This document shows, one piece after another, positions 1 through 11,514 of a stretch of 64,000 nucleotides of DNA. The first letter of the stretch is position 1. The number at the start of each line of letters is the position of its first letter. The notes under the pieces are model-generated. The model searched no databases, was not told the DNA's origin, and worked only from the letters and a program-made list of their open reading frames with translations. Location: contig MU001495.1 of assembly GCA_010093485.1 (NCBI GenBank), positions 1,116,001 through 1,180,000 on the forward strand, in the 5' to 3' direction. This DNA is from Karstenula rhodostoma CBS 690.94. Taxonomy: Eukaryota; Ascomycota; Dothideomycetes; Pleosporales; Didymosphaeriaceae. A program made the translations under genes and the position numbers.

Positions 1-352
1 TCGGCGAGTGCCTCGAATCGCGTGGGATCGCGCGCAATGATGGCAGCCCGACCAAAAAGCGAGGCGTGCTCAGACAGGCCGCTCGCCTCAGCAAAAGCAC
101 GTGCGTCAGCAACAGCGGCTTGCGCGGAGACACGCTATGGGCGAGCCAGATCAGCATCAACACACACGGCGACGGCAAGAGAGAGGTTCAGCGTACCTGC
201 AAGGGGTTCTGGACAATGTTCAAGGCGACGGAGGCGCGGCGAGCGGTGTCGTCTACCAGCTCCGTGTGCGGCTTGTCGGACTTGTCGTGGAGCGCGCCAT
301 ACTGCGGGGGCTCGCTGGGGTCGTGGATGGTGTCGATGTGTTTTTCGGCCAT
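1..352 (-). CDS. MFS sugar transporter, N-terminal part (cut by window edge)
   Basis: Two exons are visible: 352..197 (52 codons, from MAEKHIDTIHDPSEPP) and 134 to the left edge. The intron 196..135 has a GTACGC donor and a CATAG acceptor and joins in phase 0. Exon 2 reads AVADARAFAEASGLSEHASL and then a stretch ending in ARDPTRFEAL. This DARxFA...LF.R.A..ARDP pattern is the hydrophilic N-terminal leader I associate with fungal MFS sugar/oligosaccharide transporters of the plasma membrane. No membrane segment lies inside the window, so the family call rests on the leader alone. Transport substrate cannot be inferred. It points away from the gene-poor stretch on its right. Confidence 0.55.
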
Positions 353-3300
353 GTTGTCTCACGGTGGAGGGCACGAGAGGCGAGAGTGGAAGGGAGCGAC
401 GGATCGACAGAGAGGCAGCGGACAAGCAGGCAGATTAAATAAACCAACCCCAACCGTGTACGGGGCACGCACCCATGGGCGCTGGGGTGACGACTCTGGG
501 GCAAGGCCGCCCACCACCGTCGCGCTAGCACCCGTTCATGGAGAAGGCCCACTTTTTGTGGCGCTAGCTGACATACCCCATGCGGAGAAGGAGCGACGCA
601 ACCCGCAGCCGTCGGATTCGGGGGACGGCTGGGGCTTGTTCGCGATGCGCCAGCGTAGCTCTCGGGATTGCCGTCCGACCACGCTGCATGTGGTTGGCTC
701 CTCAGTCGCCGTCCCCTCGACTTGCAGGCCAAAAGTGCCCGGGCGTGCAGGCTGCATGTTGGACTTGAGCCGCCTCGGAGCTGGCAGCCCAAGCGTGTGC
801 GCCACCGACGTACACGCAACAGACAGAAGCAGAGAGCACTAGGCCGCGTCGGGCTAGCGTGGGATTGCTAGAGACATCCCCGCGGACTCACGTGCGTTGA
901 CAAGCGGAGCCCGGAGCGCGCGAGCCAATCACGTCGGCCGAAACGCTGTAGCCAAGCCGCAAGTGTGCCGCGACCAAGCTTGAGAAATGTAACCCTTTGT
1001 CCATGATGCTTGCGCCTGCCTGCTCACATGGTACATGAAGACTCTTTCTCAACGCCGGCGCCTTAGTCTACCAGGCCTGCCGCCGCCACGCCGAGTAGAC
1101 CACCAAACCAGCCATCGGCCTTGACGACGTTGACATCCAAGCTGTGGAGCTTCGTTCCCAAGCATCCTTCGGTCCCTCGCATCCATGGCGAACATGGACA
1201 CGTCGCCATGTCCGCCCCCCTCACATTGCACAATTGAAACCCCGTGCGGAGCCCCAAAGATCCGTGGGTTGGATACATTCCCGGTTGCCATGGCTGGAGC
1301 GAAAACTTCTAACCGCCGCGTTAGCTGTTCAGGCCTGTGTTCTCTCGAGACGATTAACTGTGGAGGACCAGCGCGAACGGCCCAAGCCTGGACAAAAGGT
1401 GTACTGCTTCGAGACATGATCGCAGTCCAGTGGATCGGGACCAGCAACCCAGTATCATCTCCAATCGCTACGGGGTCGAGGCACGGGGGACAAAGATTTT
1501 CAAGCCACTTCTAGCACTGACCCCATCTTCTACTAGGCTTTGACATTCGATGCCCCGCTTCTCAATCTCCATAAATTCTTGCTAGTCAATCCCTGCCAGG
1601 CCTACCTCGTCGTCAACAATGCTTATCTGGAGCGGAAGACCAGGACCCGGCTCCAAGAAGACCATCGAGCAGTTCGCGAGTCCTCGGCCAGTAGACCAAG
1701 GTCCAGCTTTTCTACTTGTAGCCAAAATACTCCCCATCGTCCAAGAGGTAAAGACTATCTCTAAAGGGCTAAAATGTATAGACCGTCAGACCCCTTATCG
1801 CTGGAACACTACGGTATCTTGCTTCCAAGACGTATGTACACAGTACATGCTCCAGCTCAAGCGGAGGAGGCTGAGTAGGACCGGCGTCGCGTTGTACTTT
1901 CCCGGCTGCGGGAAGCGTGTGGGAGCCAAGCCTGTACGGGCATGCTAAGCGACAACGAGCAGGGTGCCCACGAGCAACTCTGTTCCCTGATGACGCCGCA
2001 CTCTCGTGTCCTCCAACAATCACGAATACATTTGTGACCCGCCTCAGTTCAGCTTATAGGCAACCTATAGCGAATACCCAGCGCAGCACCTGAATGGCGT
2101 CTCGTCACGATATGCCCTCCAATTGGTTAGCGGCAGCCCAACGAGTCATAACCTTTAAACCGACCGACAACTAATGTTGAACGCACAACGCTTTCAGACC
2201 CCACCTCGAGGGCTAGTTCAGTTTGAACTCGCATCGACCCTACTCTTGGCTAGGACATGTTGACGAGAAATCTCCGACGTTAGAGCTTCTGGACTATTCA
2301 CCGTTATCGAACCAACCAATCAGCGACACTGATTCCCGATTCCCGACTCCCGACTCCTTTCCAAAGCTGTTGTATTATCGGCGACTACGCTACGGGATGC
2401 TTGTCACGATCCCCAGCGTACAGTATTGTCTTGGGTTCCTCTTTGCTTGTGTCATCTACATCTGGTGTAATGTACCCCTTGTATGGCTGCATACATCATG
2501 CTTTCACGATCCGTGTCGACTTGAAGCAACCACGTCGAAGGAAACGTCGTATTTCTAGACCCCACAATGTGGTTACGTTCTTCCTACGATGATTTCCTCT
2601 CCCCAAGTAGCCCCAACGCGTCTTTTCAAAACGACGAGTCTATCGAACCGGCCACTGCATAGCGGAGCAATCGCCACATGTCTCAGCTTACGATGACCAT
2701 CTTGTCAGGTAACGGTTCTCAATGTCAACATGGCCGCAGTTGACATGAAAAAATCGTCGGAAAATGCTGTTGAGTTGCCAACAATGACCAGTGTCCTCGT
2801 TGTTAGGCTGTTTTTGGTCAGTGGACCGGAACTTACACTTGGGGCGCTTATAGCTAGAATGTGATTCCCTCTTATCACGATCATTGGAGTGCAGGCTCGT
2901 GTTGGAACACACTGCCATCGCATAAAGGACACTCATCACCGTTGCGTCCTTGCCTATTTCGTTTCAACTGAGGTGAGTGCACATTTATGGTCCTTGAAAC
3001 ACTCTGTCGGCGGTCGAGGAATCTAAATGCAGGCTCTGAGTCATGCTGAGGTCCGCTAACCGTGCGCACGAATGCGAAGGTTTTCGACTGTGGAACTGCG
3101 GATACAACCGGGTGCAACCCAAGTCTTCCAGACTCTTTCCGGAGCATTGTACTACACTGATCCATCTCGGCAGAGCGCAGTGTATCACAACCACCAAGAT
3201 TCTGGAATCCGGAGACCAGTCACGCTGCGCCAACTTCATCGCTCTCCAATTTGTCTAGATTGCACAGCGGCGTCTCTTACTCGCGCGATTCAAGCCTTGA

Positions 3301-3954
3301 AAACGCCCATGCCTTTTGTGACTGTTTGCCAAGTTTCCCTCGTGGGTTCAATATCCCTTGACACTAGTCACTCGCTTCCCCGCATTCACCTCATTTATAT
3401 CCCTGTGGCCGTCACTATATTTCCGCACCGAGGTTGGAGCTTGGCGGAACAAAAAAATCGCCGGGTCAGCCAATTCGTCTTTGAAAGGGGGGTTCAAAGC
3501 ACCAAAGGTCGAGCGCGCATTCCTTTTATGGCTATGCGACCTATGCTGTGCTCCTTCGCATTCCCTGGTTGGTGGGTTGCCGCACTTGGCTGTCACCATC
3601 GTCAAGTCTGTCGGAACATCTTCATCTTGGCCCCGTCTCGATCACGTAGCTTGTTCAAACACTTCTGGATCAGGCGCAAGATACAACCGAATGGATGGTA
3701 TGGTATATGGCCATCCTTTAGTGGAGTACTGTGAATGGATGGAAATACCCCTCTTCACGGTCCGACGACACTGCGATCCGGGGACGCTATCACGAGAGAC
3801 TTTGTGGCCTGCTTTGTACATGGCCGAGAAAAATATGGGACGAAAATAGACGCTTCGAACATTTGCGGACTGAGGCGGCGATGAGCACATAAAAGGGGGC
3901 GAGTTGCCATTCACATCGGCACGGCTGGACAGTCTTGATAGAACTCGCCTTAAC
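353..3954. other. Gene-poor stretch, 3.6 kb
   Basis: No open reading frame here resembles a known family. The longest frames are short, overlap one another on both strands and lack coding character. A short minus-strand frame (1278..1063) ends in a hydrophobic Gly/Ala-rich tail that looks faintly protein-like but has no recognisable start. A small run of near-identical 7-nt units (ttcccga/ctcccga) lies around 2336-2359. The right end presumably holds the GH7 promoter. Confidence 0.6.
3889..3896 (+). promoter_or_regulatory. TATA-like element of the GH7 gene
   Basis: The sequence ATAAAAGG lies 66 nt upstream of the first candidate ATG (3955) of the cellobiohydrolase gene, a normal spacing for a fungal core promoter with a short 5' leader. 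Confidence 0.45.
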
Positions 3955-5721
3955 ATGCCTCCCTCCTTGACCATGAAAGCCCTCGTGGCATTCTTCTCCG
4001 CATCCATTGTTTCAGTTTCCGCTTTCGGAATCGGCACGCAGCAAAGTGAATCGCACCCTAAGCTGCAATGGAAGACGTGCACCGGAAAGGGCGGCACTAG
4101 CTGCTCTAATGTCAGTGGCGAGATCGTTGTTGATTCGAACTGGCGTTGGCTGCACACTACAAGTGGCACGACCAATTGCTACACGGGGAACAAATGGGAC
4201 TCGTCCCTGTGCTCGACCAACTCGGCCTGTTCTTCGAACTGTGTCATGGACGGTGCCGACTACAGTGGTAGGTCACTATAGTCCACGCTGTAACAACCCG
4301 TCTAAGCCAGGTTCAATAGGCACCTACGGAATCACCACGGGCACTGACGCACTGACCCTCAAGTTCATCACCAAGGGCCAATACTCGACCAACATCGGGT
4401 AAGTCTTTCGAACCCAGCTGTCTCCAAATTGTAAGCGAGCAAATAGCTAATAGTTGCCAGGTCGCGCACTTACCTGCTGCAGGACTCCAGCAACTACCAG
4501 ATGTTCAAGCTCCCTGGAAACGAATTCACATTCGATGTGGACCTCTCGCGGCTACCTTGCGGTCTCAACGGCGCCCTCTACTTCGTGTCTATGCCCCAGA
4601 AGGGACAAGGTACCCCGGGTGCGAAGTACGGGACCGGTATGCATTGATCTGACCCTGGGCCTACTCAACGCTTGCTCACTAGTCCAAGGCTACTGCGATG
4701 CTCAATGTGCTCGCGACTTGAAGTTCGTCGGCGGATCGGTACGTCCCGCATTGGATCGATAGTTGCAACACTGACTTGCAACGAGGCCAATGCTGAAGGC
4801 TGGGTTCCGTCCAGCAACGATGAAAACAGTGGTGTCGGAAAAAAGGGTGCTTGCTGGTACGGATCTCCTTCAAGAACCGCACATCCCCACTAACCTCCTA
4901 CAGCGCCGAAATGGACGTCTGGGAGGCCAACTCCATCTCCACAGCCGTTACCCCGCACTCGTGCAGCCCGGAGGCCTACTCCGTGTGCACCGATTCTGGC
5001 TGCGGCGGGACCTACTCAGGTATGCAACCACTCTATACGATGGAGCATTGCTAACAAATATTTTCGATGATCGTTATGCTGGAAACTGCGACGCAAACGG
5101 GTGTGACTACAACCCCTACCGCGTGGGCGTCAAAGACTTCTACGGCCCAGGCAAGACGGTCAACACGAACGCCAAGTTCACCGTCGTCACGCAGTTCCTA
5201 GGCTCTGGGAGCACCATTTCCGAGATCAAGCGCTTCTACGTCCAGAATGGAAAGGTCATTCAGAATCCCCAGCCCACGGTCGCTGGTCTGACGGGCAACT
5301 CGATTACGCAGGCGTGGTGCAATGCCGAGGAGAAGGCATTTGCCGAGGATCGGTATCCGTTCAACGAACATGGCAAGTACTTTGATCCCGCGTTAACCCA
5401 TGCCTCCTGCCTTCAAACATTTCTTCCCTCTGGTGCTGACCCTAACCAGGCGGAATGGCCTCGATGGGCCGTGCTGGCGGTGCCGGCATGGTCCTCGTCA
5501 TGTCCCTGTGGGACGACCACTACGCCAACATGCTGTGGCTCGACAGCAACTACCCGACGGACCAGCCCAGCACCAAGCCCGGCGTGGGACGCGGCACGTG
5601 CTCGACGTCGTCGGGGGTCCCGGCCGATGTGGAGAAGAACTCCCCCGATGCTCAGGTGGTGTTCTCGGCAATCAAGTTTGGGCCTATTGGGTCGACTTTT
5701 GCGCAGCCTTCTGGGTCGTAG
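3955..5721 (+). CDS. GH7 cellobiohydrolase (no cellulose-binding module)
   Basis: Secreted cellulase that cuts cellobiose units from cellulose chain ends. Proposed exons are 3955..4267, 4320..4398, 4461..4636, 4689..4738, 4786..4856, 4904..5019, 5067..5372 and 5450..5721, giving about 460 aa (start at 3973 is equally possible). A signal peptide ([18 protein letters not shown]) is followed by the GH7 fold. The catalytic EMDVWE motif (ExDxxE: nucleophile, assisting Asp, acid/base) is present, as are [20 protein letters not shown] and the C-terminal IKFGPIGST. The protein stops there, so there is no linker or CBM1. Two splice oddities: intron 5020..5066 would end in CG rather than AG, and intron 5373..5449 is GC-AG. 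The CG end is placed purely by homology, since it restores the family reading YS-DDRYAG; without it the frame meets TAA at 5053. The gene may be functional, crippled, or affected by a base error. Confidence 0.88.
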
Positions 5722-6153
5722 ACGGGGTGGGTGGTTGCAGAGAAGGCTTTTGGAGGGTCGCATGGTCAGTCATTTTGTTACATCTAGTCTATCGCTTAAT
5801 CGTCAATACACTGTCGTCACGTGCTCCAGTCCATACCTAGGTACCTAGGTAGTCATTCTGTATCGCCGTGAAGTGAACCAACAGCAAACTGGCGCCTGCA
5901 GAGCTACACTACCAGGCGACAGTTCTGGATTCCCATCGTGGCCTGGGCCGCCGTAGATCGTACTAACAAAAAAAGTACTCAACAAGTCCGACCATTTAGA
6001 AAGCTTCTCATCGACCTTGATATCGACATCAGTCCTAGCCCATCCGATCCAACACTCATGGCCAAGCTCTCACCCACTCTGTCCTCCATCTAGTTCCCAT
6101 AAACACGCAGCAAAACACATTCTGACCGGCCACCCACTGACCACCTTCAAACA
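5722..6153. other. GH7 3' flank
   Basis: No gene is seen. It holds an 18-bp perfect palindrome at 5834-5851, listed separately, and presumably the 3' UTR of the GH7 gene. Confidence 0.5.
5834..5851. repeat. 18-bp perfect palindrome
   Basis: TACCTAGGTACCTAGGTA equals its own reverse complement and is also a direct repeat of TACCTAGG. It sits about 110 nt after the GH7 stop codon. Its role is unknown. It could be a protein-binding site, a terminator-like hairpin, or a low-complexity motif common in this genome. Confidence 0.6.
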
Positions 6154-6390
6154 TCAACAACAGCAACCGCCCCTCCCCCCTCCACCACCCCCACCACTTC
6201 CACCCCCTTTAGCACCTCTCATATTCGCATCAGTCGCAACAGCCTGGCCGCTCGGGCCGTCCTCCTCGTCTCTAGCGATGGACGTACCCCCCGTCCCAGC
6301 ACACGTGCAGGTGAGCAAGAAACCAGCAACGATGAGGAGCAGAGTGATGACTGGAAAGACGATGGCGAGTACGAGGGCGGCGGGTTTCAT
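6154..6390 (-). CDS. Small single-pass membrane protein, Gly-rich tail ending in Cys
   Basis: Family not recognised. The 78-aa frame begins MKPAALVLAIVFPVITLLLI, a strong hydrophobic segment (residues about 4-28) immediately followed by TCTCAGTGG. An acidic stretch (ARDEEDGPSG) follows, then a Gly-rich tail that ends in three consecutive cysteines. Cysteines flanking a membrane segment and at the extreme C terminus suggest S-acylation, which is inference. The frame opens further upstream, but this Met is chosen because it begins the hydrophobic segment and TATAATA-like sequence lies just before it. The Gly-rich tail comes from a C-rich low-complexity run, so this could be a chance frame. Confidence 0.45.
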   Translation of the reverse strand: MKPAALVLAIVFPVITLLLIVAGFLLTCTCAGTGGTSIARDEEDGPSGQAVATDANMRGAKGGGSGGGGGGGRGGCCC

Positions 6391-7658
6391 TGTGGAGAGC
6401 GGATATAATAAGAATGCGCAGGATATGATTTGTAGCTTGGTGCACAGAACAACGATGTGGCGAAGAGGACGAGTCGGGGGATACCTACCATAGGTATATG
6501 TATGTGCGGCGAATAGCATGGGTTGGGAGACACGTCGGGTATGGGCAATGTTGCTGCGTTGTGTGCTGTGCTGTGCTGTGCTGTGTGAAGCGGAGAGATG
6601 GGCGTTGTTGGTACGTGGAGTCCAATCGTCTTTGGTACCTTTCTACCCTGCTTGTGTCAAAGTCAATTTGTAGATTTATATCCTGCTATTCGCGGGTTTG
6701 TGGCAGCTGTGGTTTGTATTTGTGAATTCCATGGTCGAGTCGCTGTCTCGCTGCACGTGATCTGTCTTGTCGTGGCACCTGCCGCTTTCGCATATTCAGA
6801 GTGCGTGTCTTGCATCAAGGGTTGGATGAAGGTTTGTGGCAGATTGATAAGCAGCGAAGGTGGGATGGACGGGTCACGGGTTGTGGTGGCAGGCCCCCAA
6901 AGGTGCCACCAATCACAAGACGGGCAATGCTGCTGACGCGTGGCCCATTGTTTCCGAGTCGCAAGAGGGCCTAAAATGCCGTGATTGCACCGTCTCGAAA
7001 GTCGCTCAGCCTACCAACAGACTCCCGTCTTTCGAGCCGACGATGCCAGCGCTGCCGAGCTGGGCAGCTTGTCGCATGAGGGTGGGCTGACATGGTGGCG
7101 TTTTGCCGTGTATACCCACATTTCCCGATCAAACCCTTACCCCACCACCATTCACAATCAGAAGGGGTACATACATAGTCGGGGCTGCTGCTTTCTGTTG
7201 TCTGCCGTGTTACTCCTGATTTCCAATCGCACTTTGCTGGGTACTGCAAACAGGTTTTGAGAGCTATTTGCCAGCCATCTACACAGCATTTGGTAGTGAA
7301 GTCCTCCAGAGCCGCATCAACCGCCGTTCAGGAACACAGCCTGGAAGCTCTGACTCGACGACGCGCTTTTCCGCTTGCTGCATCACCACACAGATCTTCG
7401 CATCTGCCTAGCTTGGACCCGGCCTGGTGAGTAAGTACCTACTACTGCGGGCGCCTGGGCACTCCCTTTAAAGCACACGCGCCGCTTCTTTAATTCATAT
7501 ACCTTCCGCCTACCGCTCTTTTGCTTGCCTTCACGAAACCTCGACTGACGCTTCCGAAGCAGAACGTTGATTGTCACGCTCCGCATCCACAGCACGCGAA
7601 ACCCCACCTTGTTGCTTCAAGATCGCTGCCACCCGTAGCCCCACATCCACCATTCATC
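6391..7658. other. Intergenic, 1.27 kb
   Basis: No gene is supported. It holds a short TGTGC microsatellite (listed separately) and otherwise only short overlapping frames. The right end probably carries the 5' leader of the small gene at 7659. Confidence 0.5.
6562..6585 (+). repeat. TGTGC microsatellite
   Basis: Four perfect copies of the pentanucleotide TGTGC followed by a partial copy. Simple sequence repeat in non-coding DNA. Confidence 0.8.
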
Positions 7659-7943
7659 ATGTTCGCTACACACGCCCTCAACCAGCTGCGACGCTACTCC
7701 ACCTCTCTTCCTCGCGACCCACACTACCGACTCAAAGCCACCCTCATGACGGGCTACCTGGTTTCGGCATTCACCCTACCTTTCGTCCCGCCGCTGCTGG
7801 AATCGCGCAGGGCCAAGGCTGACGGGACAAATCTCACGAGGTAAGCTTTTATTTTGTTACAGCCTGTCGTGGCCCAGCAGCCCTCATTCCCGTCCAGGGA
7901 GAACGTCTACTGCTCTGCCCAACTCCACGGGTGTGCGAGATGA
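7659..7943 (+). CDS. Small hypothetical protein, possibly mitochondrial membrane
   Basis: Family not recognised. The first exon (7659..7840) starts MFATHALNQLRRYSTSLPRD, a basic, Ser/Arg-rich leader of the kind that targets mitochondria. It is followed by a hydrophobic stretch (TGYLVSAFTLPFVPPLL). The exon ends exactly at a strong donor, AG|GTAAGC. Splicing to CCGTCCAG|GG at 7897 removes 57 nt and gives a 75-aa protein ending HGCAR at 7943. Without splicing, TAA at 7842-7844 gives 61 aa. A TM-containing small respiratory or assembly protein is conceivable, but nothing in the sequence proves it. Confidence 0.42.
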
Positions 7944-8625
7944 AGGGCGTATGGCGCACGCATTACATGCAGTAGTACGAACCGAGGCTGACCATGCATG
8001 CAGACCGCCGATTGAATTCGTTGCCAGACCGCATTTCTAAGGTCCATCACCATGCGAAGCGTCTCTCTTACATATACCCCTGCATCACATCGGCATCCTG
8101 ATTTCTTTGGCTGTTCACGGCGTTCATGTTGCATTACGGGCGTCGACAAGGTCCGCCTGGCATTTTACAGAGTGGGCATCGGGCATTCCGGGAACGCGGC
8201 TCAGGAACTCTCGACGCGTCACACGTAGTGTTTAGAATACATACAAATCATTCACCATCGCGCGCTCCAGTGAGTCGTGGTTTTGGCGTCGCGTTCCCTT
8301 GCTGCTCGCAAGCAAGTTGTGCGGTGCTGAAGGAAGCTCCCAATGACGTGAGTGAAGGCTGGGCCCTGGATACTCGTCTCCTGAAGATCATCTCCACGCT
8401 TGTTCTGAGTTTTGTTTTGTTTTGTTTTGTTTGCGTGGAGGCTCAAGGCCGCTTTGAGAGGTGAGAGGCAGGTAAAGTGGTCTGAGCAAACGCGCGGCGG
8501 GACCCCGCATCAGCTGGCCGAACGCGTCGCACGCCCCTCATGACTTTCAATGCTCTTCTACGCGCACCCTTCCGACGTACAGAACCTCCTAGTTACTGTC
8601 GAACGACACCACAACACCGCCCGCC
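7944..8625. other. Intergenic, 0.68 kb
   Basis: No gene is recognised. It contains a TTTTG microsatellite at about 8410-8433 and the presumed promoter of the F-box gene at 8626. Confidence 0.5.
8410..8433 (+). repeat. TTTTG microsatellite
   Basis: Four perfect TTTTG units plus a partial fifth, in non-coding DNA about 190 nt upstream of the F-box gene. Confidence 0.8.
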
Positions 8626-10651
8626 ATGGCCGCCACTCCACAAACCATTCGGATCGACCGCAGCAACCCTAGTAGCATCTTTTACCTCCCCGACGAGCTC
8701 CTCGTCCAGGTCGTGTCGCACCTCGCCGGCGACGCGCAAACCCTACGCTCACTCGCGCGCGCCTGCCGCTTCTTCCAGATCGAAGCCGAAAAGTACATAT
8801 ACGCAAAGATCGAGCTCCTCTCCACAAACCATCTCCATGCCATTATTGAGGCGTTTACGCGACGCTTCGATCGCGTCGCTTCCGTCGAGACGCTCAAGAT
8901 CTTGTACCGATTCCACGGCGGCCTGGGCGCTACTGCCGATGAGCGTGCCGTGTTCAATGCCTGTGTTGGGGGCATGAAAGCGCTGCGGAGCTGGGAGATT
9001 GAGAGCCCTTACGACAACTACAAGTGGAATGAGGGCGGAGACGAGTGGGTCTTGAAGGATATGGAGAAGTTCCGGACGCACTTGGAGACTGCCAGTTTGA
9101 AGGCGGCTGCGGGAGGTCTGACTGGTCCGGGGGACGTCGGGCTGTCCAAATTGGAGAGGCGTATGTTCACAACACCTGCCAGAAGCATCATCAGTGATGC
9201 ACTGCTAACGTGTCGCAGTTGTCATCCACACGCACGGCGTGAGCGACGATTTCTGGAACCTGGGGGAATTTCACTGCCTCTTTCGACACCCTAGCCTACG
9301 TTACCTTCACGTCTCCTGCCTCGCTCTACCTACGGACCTGCCTGAACTCGAGCCGTATGCGAAATCGACGCCCCTCACCGAACTCGTCTTTGATGAGTGT
9401 GAGCTCGAGCCTCGGAGTCTGGGCAGGATCCTTGCGACGCCGAAGAACCTCAAGCACCTCACGCTGGGCGAGAATGTCTACAACATCAACGAGGGGAGAG
9501 GTGCGAACCCTAGACTGACGCGGGCCCCGGAAGCCGCCCTCGCAGCGCTGAGCCATGTCGCTCATTCGCTCGAATCCCTCGTACACTACGATCCAGCGTG
9601 GAGGAGCAACATGAACTACCACAAACCTCTTCCCATTCCCGGAGGTGGTATGCGAGACTTCCACAGTCTGAAGACACTCCGCGTCGACACATGCTCGTTC
9701 CTGCACCGCAGCATCGCCCTCTCGCATACACAAGCCCCACCCAACCTACACACCCTCCAGATTCGGAATCGTTATCCCAGGATTACCCGCTTCGCGCCCT
9801 CGGCTGCCTCTACCAATGAGGATTTCTTCGAACGCCTTCCACCCCACGACCCGTACACGTATCTCGCCTCCCTGAAGACTTTGGATTTCGTGCAAGGCGC
9901 GACCTCTGAGATGCCCATGGCAAAGACACTGCACATCACCGAAGACGAGGCCCTCCGGGAGCGTCACAAAACTGGATACAAATTGTTCAAGCATGGCATC
10001 AATCTGAAGGTCACGCTCGAGGCCACGTGGAGGGCTGGCTTGATTCCGCCCTTCCTGCACGGCGAGCCGCTACCAGAACTAGTGTGCATGTACGATGCGG
10101 GGGAGATTGGGTTCCGCCGCACCTGGGCCCCAGCACACGAAGCAGAGCTGAGGACCTACGAGCTCGAGTATGCGCAGACTTCTGCGTGGTTGCGTGGCAA
10201 GGAGACACCGGAGGCTGAAGATTATGAAGATGGGAGTGTTGTCCCCAAGGTAGTCGAGGAGCAAACAGAGTTCCCGGAAACGGACCAGCTCACAGATTCC
10301 GATATCATATGGTGTCGAGGCAAAGTCGGGCGCTCGCTGAACGCGCTGTGGGAACGCATGAGGAGGGCAGACCCGGACGAAGAGCCACACGCATTCACGG
10401 TCACGATTGACTCGGATGACGATGGCATGTGGGATGAGGTGCTTGACGAGGACGACGAAGATCTGGCTGAGTGGATGGACGCCGAAGAGGGCGACGTCGA
10501 GTACGTGTTGGCAGAGGAGCTTATGGGGCCCGAAGGACAGGCGGATGAGGCGTTTTGGGAGATGCAGGCGCAGGCTCTGCTTGCTGCGGCGGCGGCGGTT
10601 GCGGACGAGGACGAAGTCACCGACCACGAGGTGGATGATCATCTGGATTAG
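8626..10651 (+). CDS. F-box protein with LRR-like middle and acidic C terminus
   Basis: Probable substrate adaptor of an SCF ubiquitin ligase. Exons 8626..9160 and 9219..10651 (intron with GTATGT donor and CGCAG acceptor) give 655 aa. An F-box-like motif lies near the N terminus (IFYLPDELLVQVVSHLAGDA, residues about 18-37, followed by LRSLARACRFF). The middle part has leucine-rich segments such as LRYLHVSCLAL, LTELVFDECEL and LKHLTLGENV, as expected for target recognition. The last 150 residues are strongly acidic (LDEDDEDLAEWMDAEEGD) and end in HEVDDHLD. The target is unknown. The F-box call is by pattern only. The two exons join in frame and both have clear coding bias. Confidence 0.75.
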
Positions 10652-11514
10652 GCGCTGGCTCTTGGTACGTGTGAATCCTCGCGTGAGATTGCGTGAGCAC
10701 GTTCGAGCGGGATAGCGCAAGATTGCTGCTCTCGTATGTATATCAATGGTCTGTGGCCTTCTCACAGTGTATGTAATTTTTTCCTGTCGATACCTGGCTG
10801 TACCTTCGATGGACTTTTTCGTTCACATCCCGGCCCTTCTGCATCGAGTCGGATCTCGGCTAAAGAATTCCTCACCAGGGTTAGATCCGCTAGAACGATC
10901 TCAGCGTCGAAACAATAGCGCGGTAAGGCTGGGCAACAGCGTCCGTTGTACGACACGGACATGTAAACCAAACATCTTCAGCTCCTTCCCTCGGCCATGA
11001 CACACCCTGCGACCTCAACCTGGGGATTTGCGCGACCCTCCCTCCCTGTTGTGGTTCCAAGACAGTTCGCCGCTTCTTCGCTGCTCGCTCGCATGAAGTC
11101 CATCTCCACCGCAAACCCAGCTCATCACAACACAACCCTCTGCCAAGCCGCGCGACAGTTTGACGCCAAATGAGTGTAGTTTCAAAACGCTGTCAAACGC
11201 GGGAACTACGCGTCTCGCTTCGCCAGCCCACAAATGAGGACCCTGGCTCAACACCTCGCGTCTAGACGAAGACAGTAAGACTTCCCGACATGTTATGTGT
11301 GTAGAGATTTGCGAGGACGAAAGCGGGAACGGGCGGTGGGTTAGCTCGATAGAAGACGCCGGGTGGAGGTGCGTGTCGCATATAAGATGTGCATTGCCTC
11401 GCGACAGGCTTTCTTCTCCAGCTCCATCTCTTGAGTGCATCCATTCCATTCGTTGTTTTCCAACCTCGCTCTTTTTTACATTCGCTTGTTCTATTCATTC
11501 GTTAAGTGCACACG
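10652..11514. other. Intergenic, 0.86 kb
   Basis: No gene is supported. It should hold the 3' UTR of the F-box gene and the promoter of the DUF1996 gene, including a TATA-like element at 11380-11386. Confidence 0.5.
11380..11386 (+). promoter_or_regulatory. TATA-like element of the DUF1996 gene
   Basis: ATATAAG lies about 130 nt upstream of the ATG at 11515, and a pyrimidine-rich leader (about 11403-11500) follows it. Confidence 0.4.

Noticed and set aside
1049..1447. Minus-strand frame of 132 codons
   Set aside because: Basic, low-complexity C terminus and no family resemblance; likely chance.
5020..5044. A 25-nt intron ending at AG 5043-5044 in the GH7 gene
   Set aside because: Far too short for a spliceosomal intron, though it would keep the reading frame.
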